DNA from: Bradyrhizobium huanghuaihaiense
GTDB lineage: Bacteria > Pseudomonadota > Alphaproteobacteria > Rhizobiales > Xanthobacteraceae
DNA length: 64,000 bases
NCBI RefSeq assembly: GCF_007830635.1
Contig: NZ_VLLA01000001.1
Location: forward strand, 529,868 to 593,867
Direction of reading: 5' to 3'
The notes below the pieces were generated by a model. It had not been told where the DNA came from. It made no database searches and saw only the letters and a list, made by a program, of their open reading frames with translations. This document shows, piece after piece, positions 34,428 through 45,254 of the stretch (position 1 is its first letter; every line of letters begins with the position of its first letter). A program made the position numbers and the translations under genes.

Positions 34428-34592
34428 GAGCAAGATCCTCTGCTAAGGGAGTGTCTATGCCCAGGCGCGCGGCTGATATGTCCCGCGCTTCCCGATGGTG
34501 CTCCATCCAAGGTCGCCAGTCGCGCGAGCGAGGGCTCGATAGCAGCTTTTGGCGCGCGTCTCAACGGCTAGATAGGACCGGATTGCGCCTGT

Positions 34593-36350
34593 TTACAGCG
34601 GAAGTTCCGGCTCGCGCCGGGCGTTGCGGCGGGCATTGGTAACCGCGGGCGAAGCGGTGGAGCGGATAAAGCTCCAGCGGATCGAAGGGGCCTGCCGCGC
34701 ATCCTGGCGGATCACGATCTGGGCAGTGCGGCGCGGGCCGTCATTGCCGGCCAGGAACACGCTGTCCTCGAGATCCACCTTGTCGTCGAGCGCCTCGAAG
34801 GTCCAGACGTCGCGGTTCGGCAGCACCAGCATGACGCCGCGGGCATCCGACAGCCGGCTCGCCTTCACCGCCGGATGCAGGTGGAAGCGCAGCGCGAAAT
34901 CGGCATCGGCGCCCTTGAGACGTCCGCCTTGCGGCGGCGACAGCGTGTCCTCCCCGTCGATGCGCGCGCCGTCATTGGCGATCATCAGCACGCGGCGATG
35001 GATCGCGCCGAATTTACCGAGATAGCCGTCATGCGATGTCGTGAGCAGCGTGCCGTTCTGCACGACCTCGCGATAGCTCTCGACCTCGACCGGACCGCTG
35101 GTGACGGGCGAGCCGTGCAGGAGCCGCTTCATCGCCGACATCTCCACGAACTGGCATGATGAGGTGTCGTGATAGGTCAGCGTCGAATGCGCCGCGGTAC
35201 CGCGCGCGAACGGTCGCCAATTGTCGCGGCCGGTGGTCGGCATGCCGCAATTGGTGACGATGCGGCTGATGCCGGAGGACAGTTCGAACGACAGGCAGCC
35301 GGCATGGGCGTCGTGGCTGACGCCGGCCGGCGGCGGCGGGCCGGTGTCGATGATCAAAGTGGTCTGGCCGGCATCGAGCCGCTGGAAGCCGGTATGCGGC
35401 ATGTTCGCCATCGGCGCGCCGTGGGTGTCGTCATAGGCGAGCAGCGTCGCGAGCAGGTCGGAAGGCGTCGCGCTCATGCCGTTGAACAGCGCGAAATTGC
35501 CGTCGCCATGCCGGAAGAAACGCAGCATCGGCATCATGCGGTCGATGGCGTTGAGCAGCGCCGGCGGCGGCGCGATGTTGCGTGCGGCGAAGGTCTGCCG
35601 CAGCGGCAAGAGGTCGATCAGCAATTCGATCAGCGCGCCCGGATTGCGCGAGATGTGGCCGCCGTCGGGCAGGATCTGCCGCTGCAATTCGTCCGAGAGC
35701 TTTTTCGAAGCGCTGCGGATATGGCGCGCCTGGTTGGCGAGGCAGAGCGTCGTGTAGCACAGCGCGATCAGCACCTGGAGCTTCGGCACCCCGTCGGGAA
35801 TGTCGACCATGGTGTAGCGCAGGAAGCGGATCTCGCGGGCCAGCGCACGCAAATAGCGGCGATAGAATTTGTTGTCGGTGTCGTTGAGCACCAGCGGCGC
35901 CTGCGACAGCAGCGAGATCACGCGCCGCGCCAGCACGTCGGCGCGCCGCGCGACGGGGCGACGCTTGTTGGCGGGATTGGCGATCCAGTCCTCGACCAGC
36001 GCGCGCGCATTGGCTCGCGTCAGCGCGGTGTCGGCGGCGCGCAAATGGCGCAGCCAGCCGAAGCCGAGCAGCGCGACCTCCCAATCTTCGGATGGCGGCT
36101 CGAGATCGAAGATCGAACGGCCGTGGCAATTGACGATCTTGCCGGCGAAGACAAAGCGGCCGGCATAGATCTCGGCGGCGCGGGTCGCATCGGCGGTGCG
36201 TAAGTCATGCGGCGCGATGATCAGCCGGTCGGTGCGGCTGGGCCACACCCGCGACAGTGCAACCGAGCCGCCACTCGCGCGCGCGAGCATGTTCCGCGCG
36301 AAGCGGTTCATGACCAGCGTCGAGATACGTCTGCGTTGAGCGACCGACAC
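34593..36350 (-). CDS. Heparinase II/III-family protein
   Basis: 585 residues. N-terminal alpha-helical toroid (SIFDLEPPSEDWEVALLGFGWLRHL, the HGRSIF segment; LPDGGHISRNPGALIELLIDLL) and a C-terminal beta-sandwich of the Heparinase_II_III type (SHDAHAGCLSFELSSG, RDNWRPFARGTAAHSTLTYHDTSS). The family contains polysaccharide lyases; this chromosomal copy between rsmB and purH is conserved in rhizobia and its substrate is not known. GTG start at 36350 with two AAGGC sites; a later ATG (36311) lacks a site. Confidence 0.88.
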   Translation of the reverse strand: MSVAQRRRISTLVMNRFARNMLARASGGSVALSRVWPSRTDRLIIAPHDLRTADATRAAEIYAGRFVFAGKIVNCHGRSIFDLEPPSEDWEVALLGFGWLRHLRAADTALTRANARALVEDWIANPANKRRPVARRADVLARRVISLLSQAPLVLNDTDNKFYRRYLRALAREIRFLRYTMVDIPDGVPKLQVLIALCYTTLCLANQARHIRSASKKLSDELQRQILPDGGHISRNPGALIELLIDLLPLRQTFAARNIAPPPALLNAIDRMMPMLRFFRHGDGNFALFNGMSATPSDLLATLLAYDDTHGAPMANMPHTGFQRLDAGQTTLIIDTGPPPPAGVSHDAHAGCLSFELSSGISRIVTNCGMPTTGRDNWRPFARGTAAHSTLTYHDTSSCQFVEMSAMKRLLHGSPVTSGPVEVESYREVVQNGTLLTTSHDGYLGKFGAIHRRVLMIANDGARIDGEDTLSPPQGGRLKGADADFALRFHLHPAVKASRLSDARGVMLVLPNRDVWTFEALDDKVDLEDSVFLAGNDGPRRTAQIVIRQDARQAPSIRWSFIRSTASPAVTNARRNARREPELPL

Positions 36351-36469
36351 GCCTTGCCTTGAAGGGGGAGAGAGGATTCCGACGAATCCTTATTAATCCC
36401 AAAATCGACCGCCTGACACCACCCTGAACGGCGCGAATCAGCGTCGGGATTGCAAAAACCAGTGCAAAA

Positions 36470-37816
36470 TCAGGATTTAACGAGCCGGCTCGCGAAGAAT
36501 CCATCGAGCCCGCCGAGCTTGGGATCGGCGTTCGGCAGATGGCTCGGCAGGGTGCGCAAGTCGCCGTCGGCGGTGATGATTTCGGCGAGGCCCGCGACCT
36601 CCGAGGCCTCGATCGGGACGCGTCGAAACGCGGGCTCGGCGGCCAGCAGCGCGGCCACGGCCTGCTCGCCTTCCTCGGGTTCCAGCGAACAGGTGCAGTA
36701 GACCAGCGTGCCGCCCGGCTTGAGCAGCGAGACGGATTTCTTCAGCAGCCGCTGCTGGAGCGCGGTCAGGGCAGTGATGTCGGATTCCTGACGGAGCCAG
36801 GCGACGTCGGGGTGACGGCGGATGGTGCCGGTCGAGGTGCAGGGCGCGTCGATCAGGACGCCGTCGAAACCTTCGGCCGGGCCGGCCCACTCCACGGCGT
36901 CAGCGACGACGGTCTCGGCCTGGAGCGACAGCCGCGCCAGATTCTCGCGCAGCCGCGCCACACGGGCGGGCGAGCGGTCGATCGCCGTGACGTGCGCGCC
37001 TGATAGCGCCAGTTGCGCGGTCTTGCCGCCGGGCGCGGCGCAGAGATCTGCAATCGACTTGCCCTTGATGTCACCGAACAGCCGGGCCGGCAGTGCGGCG
37101 GCGGCATCCTGCACCCACCATTGTCCCTCGGCGAAGCCGGGCAGCATCGTCACCGAGCCGTGCAGCAGCATCCGCACCGTCCCGGTCGGCAGCGTCTCGC
37201 CATGCAGGCGGCTCGCCCATTGTTCGGGGTCCGACTTCACGGTCAGATCGAGCGACGGCTCATGGCCGAGCGCCAGCGCCATGTTCCTCGCTGTCGCCTC
37301 GCCATAATGCGCGCTCCAGCGCGAAAGCAGCCAGGGCGGCAGATCCAGCGATTGCGTCGCGACCTCGTCGACCAGCGCCTTGCCCTCGCGCGCGCAGCGG
37401 CGCAGCACGGCATTGACGAGGCCCGCATAACGGGCTGCGCGTCGGTCGGATTGCACGAGGCGGACGGAGAGATCGACGGCGGCGTGATCGGGCACGTCCA
37501 TCCAGAGGATCTGGGCGGCGCCGATCAGGAGCGCGCTCTGCGCGCGCGGTGCGTCGGAGGGAATGCCCTTGTCGAGCAGGCGGGACAGGACATGGCCGAG
37601 CGTGCCGAGCCGGCGCAGCACGGTCGCAACCAGGCGGCGCATCAGCGCGCGGTCGCGGTCGGCCAGCGTCTTCAGTCCGGGATGGGCGCCGCCGCCGTCG
37701 AGCTGGTCGTCAAGCGTGCGGTGCTTGTGCAGGACGCCGTCGACGATGTCGGCGGCAATCCGCCGCGCCGCAAGACCAGGCACTTCGGACGGTGGGGCGA
37801 AACGTTGAGATGGCAT
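36470..37816 (-). CDS. rsmB: 16S rRNA m5C967 methyltransferase (RsmB)
   Basis: 448 residues. N-terminal NusB-like RNA-binding helices (about 15-150), then an AdoMet domain with CAAPGGKTAQLA. The m5C methyltransferase cysteine pair is present: C326 in DAPCTSTGTIRRHPDV and catalytic C376 in CTCSLEPEEG. ATG at 37816; no strong ribosome site. It leads the minus-strand run into the heparinase-like gene (119-base gap) and is divergent from DUF1674. Confidence 0.93.
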   Translation of the reverse strand: MPSQRFAPPSEVPGLAARRIAADIVDGVLHKHRTLDDQLDGGGAHPGLKTLADRDRALMRRLVATVLRRLGTLGHVLSRLLDKGIPSDAPRAQSALLIGAAQILWMDVPDHAAVDLSVRLVQSDRRAARYAGLVNAVLRRCAREGKALVDEVATQSLDLPPWLLSRWSAHYGEATARNMALALGHEPSLDLTVKSDPEQWASRLHGETLPTGTVRMLLHGSVTMLPGFAEGQWWVQDAAAALPARLFGDIKGKSIADLCAAPGGKTAQLALSGAHVTAIDRSPARVARLRENLARLSLQAETVVADAVEWAGPAEGFDGVLIDAPCTSTGTIRRHPDVAWLRQESDITALTALQQRLLKKSVSLLKPGGTLVYCTCSLEPEEGEQAVAALLAAEPAFRRVPIEASEVAGLAEIITADGDLRTLPSHLPNADPKLGGLDGFFASRLVKS

Positions 37817-38003
37817 GCGGAAGCAAGGTTCTGAGCGAGCGGCAGTTCCGCCGCAATGGGCGCATGCCTAGAGAATTCGATCTGTGACACGCGAATATGC
37901 CAAATGTAAGAATGGCGTCTCGCGTTTACAGCCCGCCATGACCATTTCAGCAATGCGATAATGGACCTCGCATGCCCCGTGATCTTGCGCTAGGAGCGCC
38001 GAC

Positions 38004-38204
38004 ATGAGTGACCAACCCTCCGTTCCTGATCGCAAGCAGCTCCCGCCGGCTGCCCAGCGTGCGTTGGCCGAGGCCGAAGCACGCCGGCAGGCTGCTGCTG
38101 CGGCTCATGCCGAAGCGGGGCCCAAGGAATTGCAGGGACCGAAGGGGCCTGAGCCCACCCGTTACGGGGATTGGGAGCGCAAAGGCATTGCGTCGGATTT
38201 TTGA
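38004..38204 (+). CDS. DUF1674 / SDHAF4-like small protein
   Basis: 66 residues. The C-terminal block PKELQGPKGPEPTRYGDWERKGIASDF (read in two parts) is the DUF1674 signature shared with mitochondrial succinate dehydrogenase assembly factor 4. The N-terminal half is an Ala/Glu helix. It may protect flavinylated SdhA during complex II assembly; this has been shown for eukaryotic homologs only. AGGAG site. It lies next to rsmB, as in many alphaproteobacteria. Confidence 0.9.
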   Translation: MSDQPSVPDRKQLPPAAQRALAEAEARRQAAAAAHAEAGPKELQGPKGPEPTRYGDWERKGIASDF

Positions 38205-38288
38205 GCTGCAGGTCCGGCATACTTTCTCGTCTTCCCTACCTCTTGAGGCATCTTGCCGGTTCGGCCGACTCAGCCCTAGCGTGCGCGG

Positions 38289-38879
38289 ATGCCGCGCTTC
38301 GAGCCCAGCCATCCACGTCGGCCGTCCTATAGCGGCTCGCCGTTCGGACGTCGCTTTTCCGGTTTGCTCCCGTGGATGTTCGTGATCGGAGCCGCGACGG
38401 CTCTGGTGCTCGTCTCCCGGCACGGAACGAACTGGCCTGCTGCGCATGACGCCGAAGGACGGGCGAAAGATACCGAGATCGTCCTGCAGCAGTCCGGCAA
38501 CGCCAATGCACGCCAGCCGGTCGATGTCATCCGCGCCATCGACGGCGATACTTTTCTTGCACGCGTGCTCCAGCGCAACGGCCGCGATCTCGTCGTGCGG
38601 GTCCGGCTGCGCGGAATCGATGCGCCGGAGATGAAAGCATCCTGTCAGGATGAACTGGACAAGGCCAAGGCCGCGACCGCCGCGCTGCGCGATTTGCTCG
38701 GCCAGGGTGACGTGACCATCAGCAATCTCGGAGCTGACAAATACGGTCGCGTTCTCGCCGACGTCGCCACCAGGCGCACTGCCAACGTGTCCGCAGCATT
38801 GCTCGCCGGCGGCTACGCGCGGAGCTACGATGGCGGCCACCGCGACGGCTGGTGCGCGCGGAGCAGACGCTTCTGGTAA
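38289..38879 (+). CDS. Membrane-anchored thermonuclease-like protein
   Basis: 196 residues. An Arg-rich N-terminus and one helix (about 27-42, LLPWMFVIGAATALVLV) place the catalytic domain outside the membrane. The SNase fold shows VIRAIDGDTFLARV (metal Asp), VRVRLRGIDAPEMKASC (catalytic Arg and second Asp) and DKYGRVLADV. The usual catalytic Glu would be in DELDKAKAA. Secreted or surface nuclease is the likely role. Ribosome site weak. A strong terminator follows. Confidence 0.88.
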   Translation: MPRFEPSHPRRPSYSGSPFGRRFSGLLPWMFVIGAATALVLVSRHGTNWPAAHDAEGRAKDTEIVLQQSGNANARQPVDVIRAIDGDTFLARVLQRNGRDLVVRVRLRGIDAPEMKASCQDELDKAKAATAALRDLLGQGDVTISNLGADKYGRVLADVATRRTANVSAALLAGGYARSYDGGHRDGWCARSRRFW

Positions 38880-38880
38880 C

Positions 38881-38912
38881 AAAAAAGCCGCGTCGAACGA
38901 CGCGGCCTTTTC
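38881..38912. terminator. Bidirectional Rho-independent terminator
   Basis: Stem GCCGCGTCG/CGACGCGGC (9 bp, 2-base spacer at 38896-38897), with AAAAAA on the left and TTTT on the right. It can end both the nuclease gene and the convergent transpeptidase gene. Confidence 0.92.
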
Positions 38913-38934
38913 GATTCTCTTGCGATTTTAGCGA

Positions 38935-39450
38935 TCAGCGCGTCACGACCACCGTGGTGCCGACCGAGACGCGACTGTAGAGATCGGTGATGTCGTCGTT
39001 GAGCATGCGGATGCAGCCATAGGAGACGAAGCCGCCGACCGAGCCCGGCACGTTGGTGCCGTGGATGGCATATTCGCCGCCGGCCAGAGTCATGGCGGCA
39101 ACGCCCATCGGGTTGCGCGGCGAGCCGCCGGGAATGACGTCGGGCAGCTGCGGCTTGTCGCGCTTGACCTCGGCGGGCGGCGACCAGGCCGGGTTGCGGT
39201 ACTTGCCGTCGATGCGGGTGGTGCCGGCCCACTGCTTGCCGGACTTGCCGACGCCGACCGGGTAGCGCACGGCGTGGCCGGAATCGAGAATGAGATAGAG
39301 TTTGCGCTCGTTGGTCTTCACCACGATGGTGCCCGGCGAATAGTCGCCCGGATGCGCACCGACCATTTCCGGCCGGGCCTCGGCCGCGCTCGACATCAAG
39401 ATCCCTGCCCCGATGGTGGCGGCGACCGCCACAGCAATCCTCATCGACAT
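38935..39450 (-). CDS. L,D-transpeptidase (YkuD domain)
   Basis: 171 residues. Signal peptide (1-25, AAEA-RP). The YkuD catalytic motif is complete: H130 in YAIHGTNVPGSVGGF and C146 in SYGCIRM. It makes 3-3 peptidoglycan cross-links or attaches proteins to the wall in the periplasm. ATG at 39450 (MSMRIAV) has a GGAAGGGAAG site; an upstream in-frame extension is rejected. Single gene ending at the bidirectional terminator. Confidence 0.93.
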   Translation of the reverse strand: MSMRIAVAVAATIGAGILMSSAAEARPEMVGAHPGDYSPGTIVVKTNERKLYLILDSGHAVRYPVGVGKSGKQWAGTTRIDGKYRNPAWSPPAEVKRDKPQLPDVIPGGSPRNPMGVAAMTLAGGEYAIHGTNVPGSVGGFVSYGCIRMLNDDITDLYSRVSVGTTVVVTR

Positions 39451-39909
39451 CAATGCTTCCCTTCCGTTGCCCCGAACGGGTCGTCCAAATCTACGCAAAA
39501 CCCGGCAATGGCCTGCTCGCCCACACAGTATTAACCGCGCCCGTTAACCGGATGGTTTCCAAGCACGGCCGCCGAGGGCCAGCGGGCAGGGGGAACAAAG
39601 GAAATGTTCGAAATAAAGTAAATGACCTGAAAACAACAGTCGGAGGGAAAGATGCAGCCGCGCCGCCGCGCGCCCTGACAAGAGCGTGAGGATGTGAATG
39701 GCTGTTGTTTAGGGGGCGGCGCGAACCGCGGCCTCGTGTCCCGGACAAGGCGCGGCACCTTAAGCGCGTCTACGCGCGTCTTCGACGCGCTATGGTGACG
39801 CGACGCAGAGCCGGGACCCAGGAGGCTGCACGTTTTGCCGTTGGATGGGCCCCGGCTCTGCAGCGCATCGCAAGTGCGCGCTGCGCTGCGTCCGGGGCAC
39901 GAGAGCGGC
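39451..39909. other. Gene-free intergenic region
   Basis: 459 bases between the transpeptidase start and the acs stop. No supported gene; open frames here are short, lack ribosome sites and have no familiar sequence. The left 250 bases must hold the transpeptidase promoter. The right part is a family A repeat (separate entry). Confidence 0.6.
39733..39903. repeat. Intergenic inverted repeat, family A, longest copy
   Basis: Outer arms CTCGTGTCCCGGA and TCCGGGGCACGAG (one mismatch). Internal arms GCGCGTCTACGCGCGTC and AGCCGGGACCC/GGGCCCCGGCT form further hairpins. It lies next to the acs stop codon. Confidence 0.8.
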
Positions 39910-41856
<1,947 letters not shown>

Positions 41857-42247
41857 ATTTCCCTCCACATGCGGCAAGCTCAGGCCATGCCGACAGCATC
41901 ATTTGACGGATTATGCGTCGGGCTAACCGGACCCGACAAGGAGCACAAGCTGGACCTTCGACGAGCCGCCGGCCATGCGGAGGATCAAGGTCAGCCAGGT
42001 TGGCTGTCGCAAATCTGAAACAGGCCGACGGGGCGCCTTTGGGCTCTTTACCCAAACCGCGGAATAGGCCCCTGCAGAGCCCCCATGCGCCGGCCGGAGG
42101 TATTTAGGAACCGCTCTTCACTGATTCGGGACTCGCAATACGGTTCGGAACACCCTAAATGGCCAACCCGGGTCCGAAGAGACTTCATGGAACAAAAATC
42201 AGAACAGCGGCATTGACCGATAACAGGCAGGGCTAAGGCGTAAGACT
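41857..42247. other. Divergent promoter region, no gene
   Basis: 391 bases between the divergent acs and topoisomerase IB genes. No supported gene and no clear palindrome. GGAAC occurs three times (about 42109, 42148 and 42189), but no CGTT -10 element at the EcfG spacing follows any of them. Confidence 0.55.
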
Positions 42248-43417
42248 ATGATGGATCAGCAGAATCTCGGGACGTTGCGGCCCGCTTCAGCCGATCCTGC
42301 CGCTATTGCGCTGGCCAAAGCCCTCGGACAATGGCCGAAACCGGCCGCATCCAGCCGTCCCAGCCCGAAAAAGGCGTTCGACACGGCGCCCGCGGCGACG
42401 GTCGAGGCCCTCGCCAAGGAGCTGGGCCTGCGGCTCGGCGACCAGAACGAGCTGAAGATCCGCCGCATCAAGCGCGGCAAGGGCTATTCCTTCGTCCGCC
42501 CCAACGGCGCCCATATCCGCGACGCCCGCACCATCCGCCGGCTGCACGCCATGGCGGTGCCGCCGGCCTATCGCGAGGTGCGCTACTCGGCCGATCCGAG
42601 CTCGCATCTCCAGGCGGTGGGACGCGATGCCGCGGGCCGGCTGCAATATCGCTATCACGCCGATTGGGAGAAGGTCCGCGAGCATCGCAAGGCGCATCGC
42701 CTGGAGAAGCTCGTCGGCGCACTGCCAAAGATCCGGCGCAAGGTCTCGGCGTTCCTGTCGGGCGACGAGCCGACGCGCGAATTCGCGCTCTCGGCGGTGA
42801 TCGAGCTGATCGCGCGCACCGCGATCCGCCCGGGCAATGAATCCTATGCCCGCCTGAATGGCACCCGCGGCGCCACCACGCTGCTGAAGTCCAACGTCAC
42901 GCTGGAAGACGATTGCTTCGTGCTGACCTTCAAGGCCAAGGGCGGCAAGGCGGTGCGGAAAGAGTGCGACGCGGCCAAGCTGGTGCGCGCCATTGGCATT
43001 TTGCAGAGCGTCCCCGGCAAGCGCATGTTCCAGTATCGCGATGCCTACGGCATCGTCCGCGCGGTCAACACCACGCAGGTGAATGCGTTCTTGCGCGAGA
43101 TCGCGGGCATCAAGATCTCGCTGAAGGATTTTCGCACCCTGATGGCGTCCGCCGTCGTGGTGGAATCGCTGTCGCGGATCACGCCGGCGACCAGCCAGCG
43201 CGGCCGCAAGAAGCAGGTGCTGGACGCGATCCGCGCCGCGGCCGACAAGCTCTCGAACACGCCGGCGATCTGCCGCAAGAGCTACGTCCACGACACCATC
43301 GTCACCGCCTTCGAGGACGGCATCCTCGAGCGCTTCGCTGCGACGATGAAGGGCCAGCGTTCCCAAGCCCGCCGCGAGCAGCTGCTGGCGCAGGTGGTGG
43401 CGACCGCCGCGGTGTAA
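42248..43417 (+). CDS. DNA topoisomerase IB (bacterial poxvirus-like)
   Basis: 389 residues. Relaxes supercoils through a 3'-phosphotyrosine. Catalytic residues can be assigned: R194 (TAIRPGNESYARLNGTRG), K231 (FKAKGGK), R296 (LKDFRTLMAS), N337 (SNTPAICRKSY) and nucleophile Y346. Asn at the 337 position, where vaccinia has His, matches what is known for Deinococcus TopIB. A 45-residue low-complexity N-terminal extension precedes the domain. ATG 42248, with a second ATG next to it. Confidence 0.92.
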   Translation: MMDQQNLGTLRPASADPAAIALAKALGQWPKPAASSRPSPKKAFDTAPAATVEALAKELGLRLGDQNELKIRRIKRGKGYSFVRPNGAHIRDARTIRRLHAMAVPPAYREVRYSADPSSHLQAVGRDAAGRLQYRYHADWEKVREHRKAHRLEKLVGALPKIRRKVSAFLSGDEPTREFALSAVIELIARTAIRPGNESYARLNGTRGATTLLKSNVTLEDDCFVLTFKAKGGKAVRKECDAAKLVRAIGILQSVPGKRMFQYRDAYGIVRAVNTTQVNAFLREIAGIKISLKDFRTLMASAVVVESLSRITPATSQRGRKKQVLDAIRAAADKLSNTPAICRKSYVHDTIVTAFEDGILERFAATMKGQRSQARREQLLAQVVATAAV

Positions 43418-43426
43418 CGACACTGC

Positions 43427-43524
43427 CGTAGGGTGGGCAAAGGCGCGAAGCGCCGTGCCCACCATTTGCTCATGGTGAAAGGTGGTGGGCACGGCGTGAA
43501 GAGCGCGCCTTTGCCCACCCTACG
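43427..43524. repeat. Intergenic inverted repeat, family C
   Basis: Outer arms CGTAGGGTGGGCAAAGGCGC and its complement GCGCCTTTGCCCACCCTACG enclose a core with GCCGTGCCCACC and GGTGGGCACGGC. A long, almost perfect cruciform between the convergent topoisomerase and SRPBCC genes. Confidence 0.9.
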
Positions 43525-43528
43525 AGAG

Positions 43529-43984
43529 CTACGTCTTGTCGGACACACCCCTGTCCGGACCGGGATCGCCGCCAGCCGCTACGCTTGTGAGCCGTTCCAG
43601 ATAGTGCGCCCATCCCTTCGCATGTGCCGCCGCCTGTTCAGCATTCGGCAGCCCGCTATGGGTCATGCGCAGCAGCGTGCCGCCGTCGCGCTCGATCAAA
43701 TCGATCTCGATCAGGCTCGAGCCGGGCGGCACCTCCTGACCGCCCTCCCAGCCGAACGTATAGGCCAGGCGATGCACCGGCACGACCTCGCGGAAGGCGC
43801 CGCGGGCGGCGGCGCCGCGCGGGCCGATACCCTTCAGCAGATAGAGGCCGCCGGGATGCGGTTCCGTGGTCGCGTCGGACCCCATCCAGCTCAAAATTTT
43901 CTCGGGGTCGGTGAGATAGGCGAAGACGGTGGCGCGCGGGGCGGCGATCTGGGTCTCGCGTCGCACTATGAACGGCTCGGTCAT
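43529..43984 (-). CDS. SRPBCC/AHSA1-domain protein
   Basis: 151 residues, START-like fold: IVRRETQIAAPRATVFAYLTDPEKILSWMG, GGLYLLKGIGP, GAFREVVPVHRLAYTFGW, TLLRMTHSGLPN and GWAHYLERL. Ligand and function are unknown. Full length, unlike the shorter paralog at 6487. Divergent from the class III cyclase. Confidence 0.88.
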   Translation of the reverse strand: MTEPFIVRRETQIAAPRATVFAYLTDPEKILSWMGSDATTEPHPGGLYLLKGIGPRGAAARGAFREVVPVHRLAYTFGWEGGQEVPPGSSLIEIDLIERDGGTLLRMTHSGLPNAEQAAAHAKGWAHYLERLTSVAAGGDPGPDRGVSDKT

Positions 43985-44085
43985 CGGCGATCATCCCTGG
44001 TCTGACGATGGGACATGGCGGCGGCCCTGCGCTCCGTCAAGGATTGCCCGTGACAAAGACGGGCCAGCTTCGCCATCATCGGGCC

Positions 44086-45180
44086 ATGCACCTGTCCCCG
44101 ACCCTCGCCTGGCTCGTCGATGCCGCCTCGGATTGTCCCGGGGCCGACCGCCTGCTCGCGGAACTCGGCGCGCATCTGATCGCCGACGGCGTGCCGCTTG
44201 CGGCGGGCGCCCTGACGCTGGAGGTGCCGCATCCGCTGATCGCGAAGCGGACCTGGCTGTGGCGTGCCGAGACTGGCAGCGTCATCGAAGCGCTCGGCTT
44301 CGCGCCGGGCGGCCTTGCGCCCGACCCGCCCAACGATGGCGGCCGCCGCTGGCTGCGCGACGTCGCGGGCGGCGAGGTGCACGAGGATGTCGTCGGACGG
44401 TCCGACGGGCCGTTGCTCGGCTGGATCGGGTCGCGCCCGTTCACTGCGGAGGAGACCGAACGATTGCGCCAGGCCGCCCGCTTCGCGGCGACGCCCCTTG
44501 CCGTGCTCGCCGCGCGTGCCACGTTGCGGGCAACGCTGGATGCCTATCTCGGCAAGCGCAGCGCGGAGCGGGTGCTGGCGGCACCTCTGCGGCGCGATCT
44601 CGGCGAGACCATTCAGGCCGCGCTGCTATATGCAGACCTGCGCAATTTCACGAGCTTGTCGGAAACCACTCCGCCGGCCCAGGTCATCGCGGCGCTCGAC
44701 GCCTGGTTCGACCGCATCGCCGGCGCGGTTCATGCCTTCGGCGGCGAGGTGCTGAAATTCATCGGCGACGGCGTGCTCGCGATCTTTCCGGTGCTCGAGG
44801 CATCGCCGCGCCGCGCCTGCGATGCCGCTCTCCGCGCGGCAGGCGCGGCCGAAGCCGGGATGGCCTATCTCAATGCCGAGCGCCGCGCGCAAGGCCTGCC
44901 GCCGCTCGGGTTCGGTGCCGCGCTCCATCTCGGCGAGATGCTCTGGGGCAATATCGGCGCCGCCAACCGGCTCGACTTCACGGCGATCGGTCCCGCCGTC
45001 AATCTCGCCAGCCGGCTCGAGGGATTGTGCAAGCCGCTCGGCAGGACGGTGCTGGTGTCGGGCGCACTCGCCGCCGAGACGGAGATGCCGCTGATCGCGC
45101 TCGGATCGCATTCGCTCCGCGGCATTGCCGCGCCTTGCGAGGTGTTTGCGCTGGCGGAGACGCAAGCTCGGCTATCGTAG
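44086..45180 (+). CDS. Class III adenylate/guanylate cyclase
   Basis: About 364 residues. The C-terminal catalytic domain has both metal aspartates (LYADLRNFTSLSE; EVLKFIGDGVLAIF) and the transition-state segment WGNIGAANRLDFTAIGPAVN-LASRLE. The N-terminal half (about 1-150) has no recognised domain and may be a diverged GAF- or PAS-like sensor (FTAEETERLRQAARFAATPLAVLAAR precedes a helix into the cyclase). The start is uncertain: ATG 44086 is chosen; GTG 44050 and ATG 44008 are in frame without clear sites. The TAG stop lies within a family B repeat. Confidence 0.88.
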   Translation: MHLSPTLAWLVDAASDCPGADRLLAELGAHLIADGVPLAAGALTLEVPHPLIAKRTWLWRAETGSVIEALGFAPGGLAPDPPNDGGRRWLRDVAGGEVHEDVVGRSDGPLLGWIGSRPFTAEETERLRQAARFAATPLAVLAARATLRATLDAYLGKRSAERVLAAPLRRDLGETIQAALLYADLRNFTSLSETTPPAQVIAALDAWFDRIAGAVHAFGGEVLKFIGDGVLAIFPVLEASPRRACDAALRAAGAAEAGMAYLNAERRAQGLPPLGFGAALHLGEMLWGNIGAANRLDFTAIGPAVNLASRLEGLCKPLGRTVLVSGALAAETEMPLIALGSHSLRGIAAPCEVFALAETQARLS

Positions 45181-45247
45181 CCCGCATGAGCGTAGCGATA
45201 TGCGGGACCAGATAATCCCGGATGTCGCTCCGCTCATCCGGGCTACG
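45176..45247. repeat. Intergenic inverted repeat, family B
   Basis: Arms CGTAGCCCGCATGAGCGTAG and GCTCATCCGGGCTACG (with mismatches) around a short core. Its first bases CGTAG provide the stop codon of the cyclase gene. Confidence 0.85.
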
Positions 45248-45254
45248 GCACTGC

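Noticed and set aside
39453..39689. 78-codon frame upstream of the L,D-transpeptidase
   Set aside because: Begins inside the opposite gene's leader, no ribosome site, basic low-complexity sequence.
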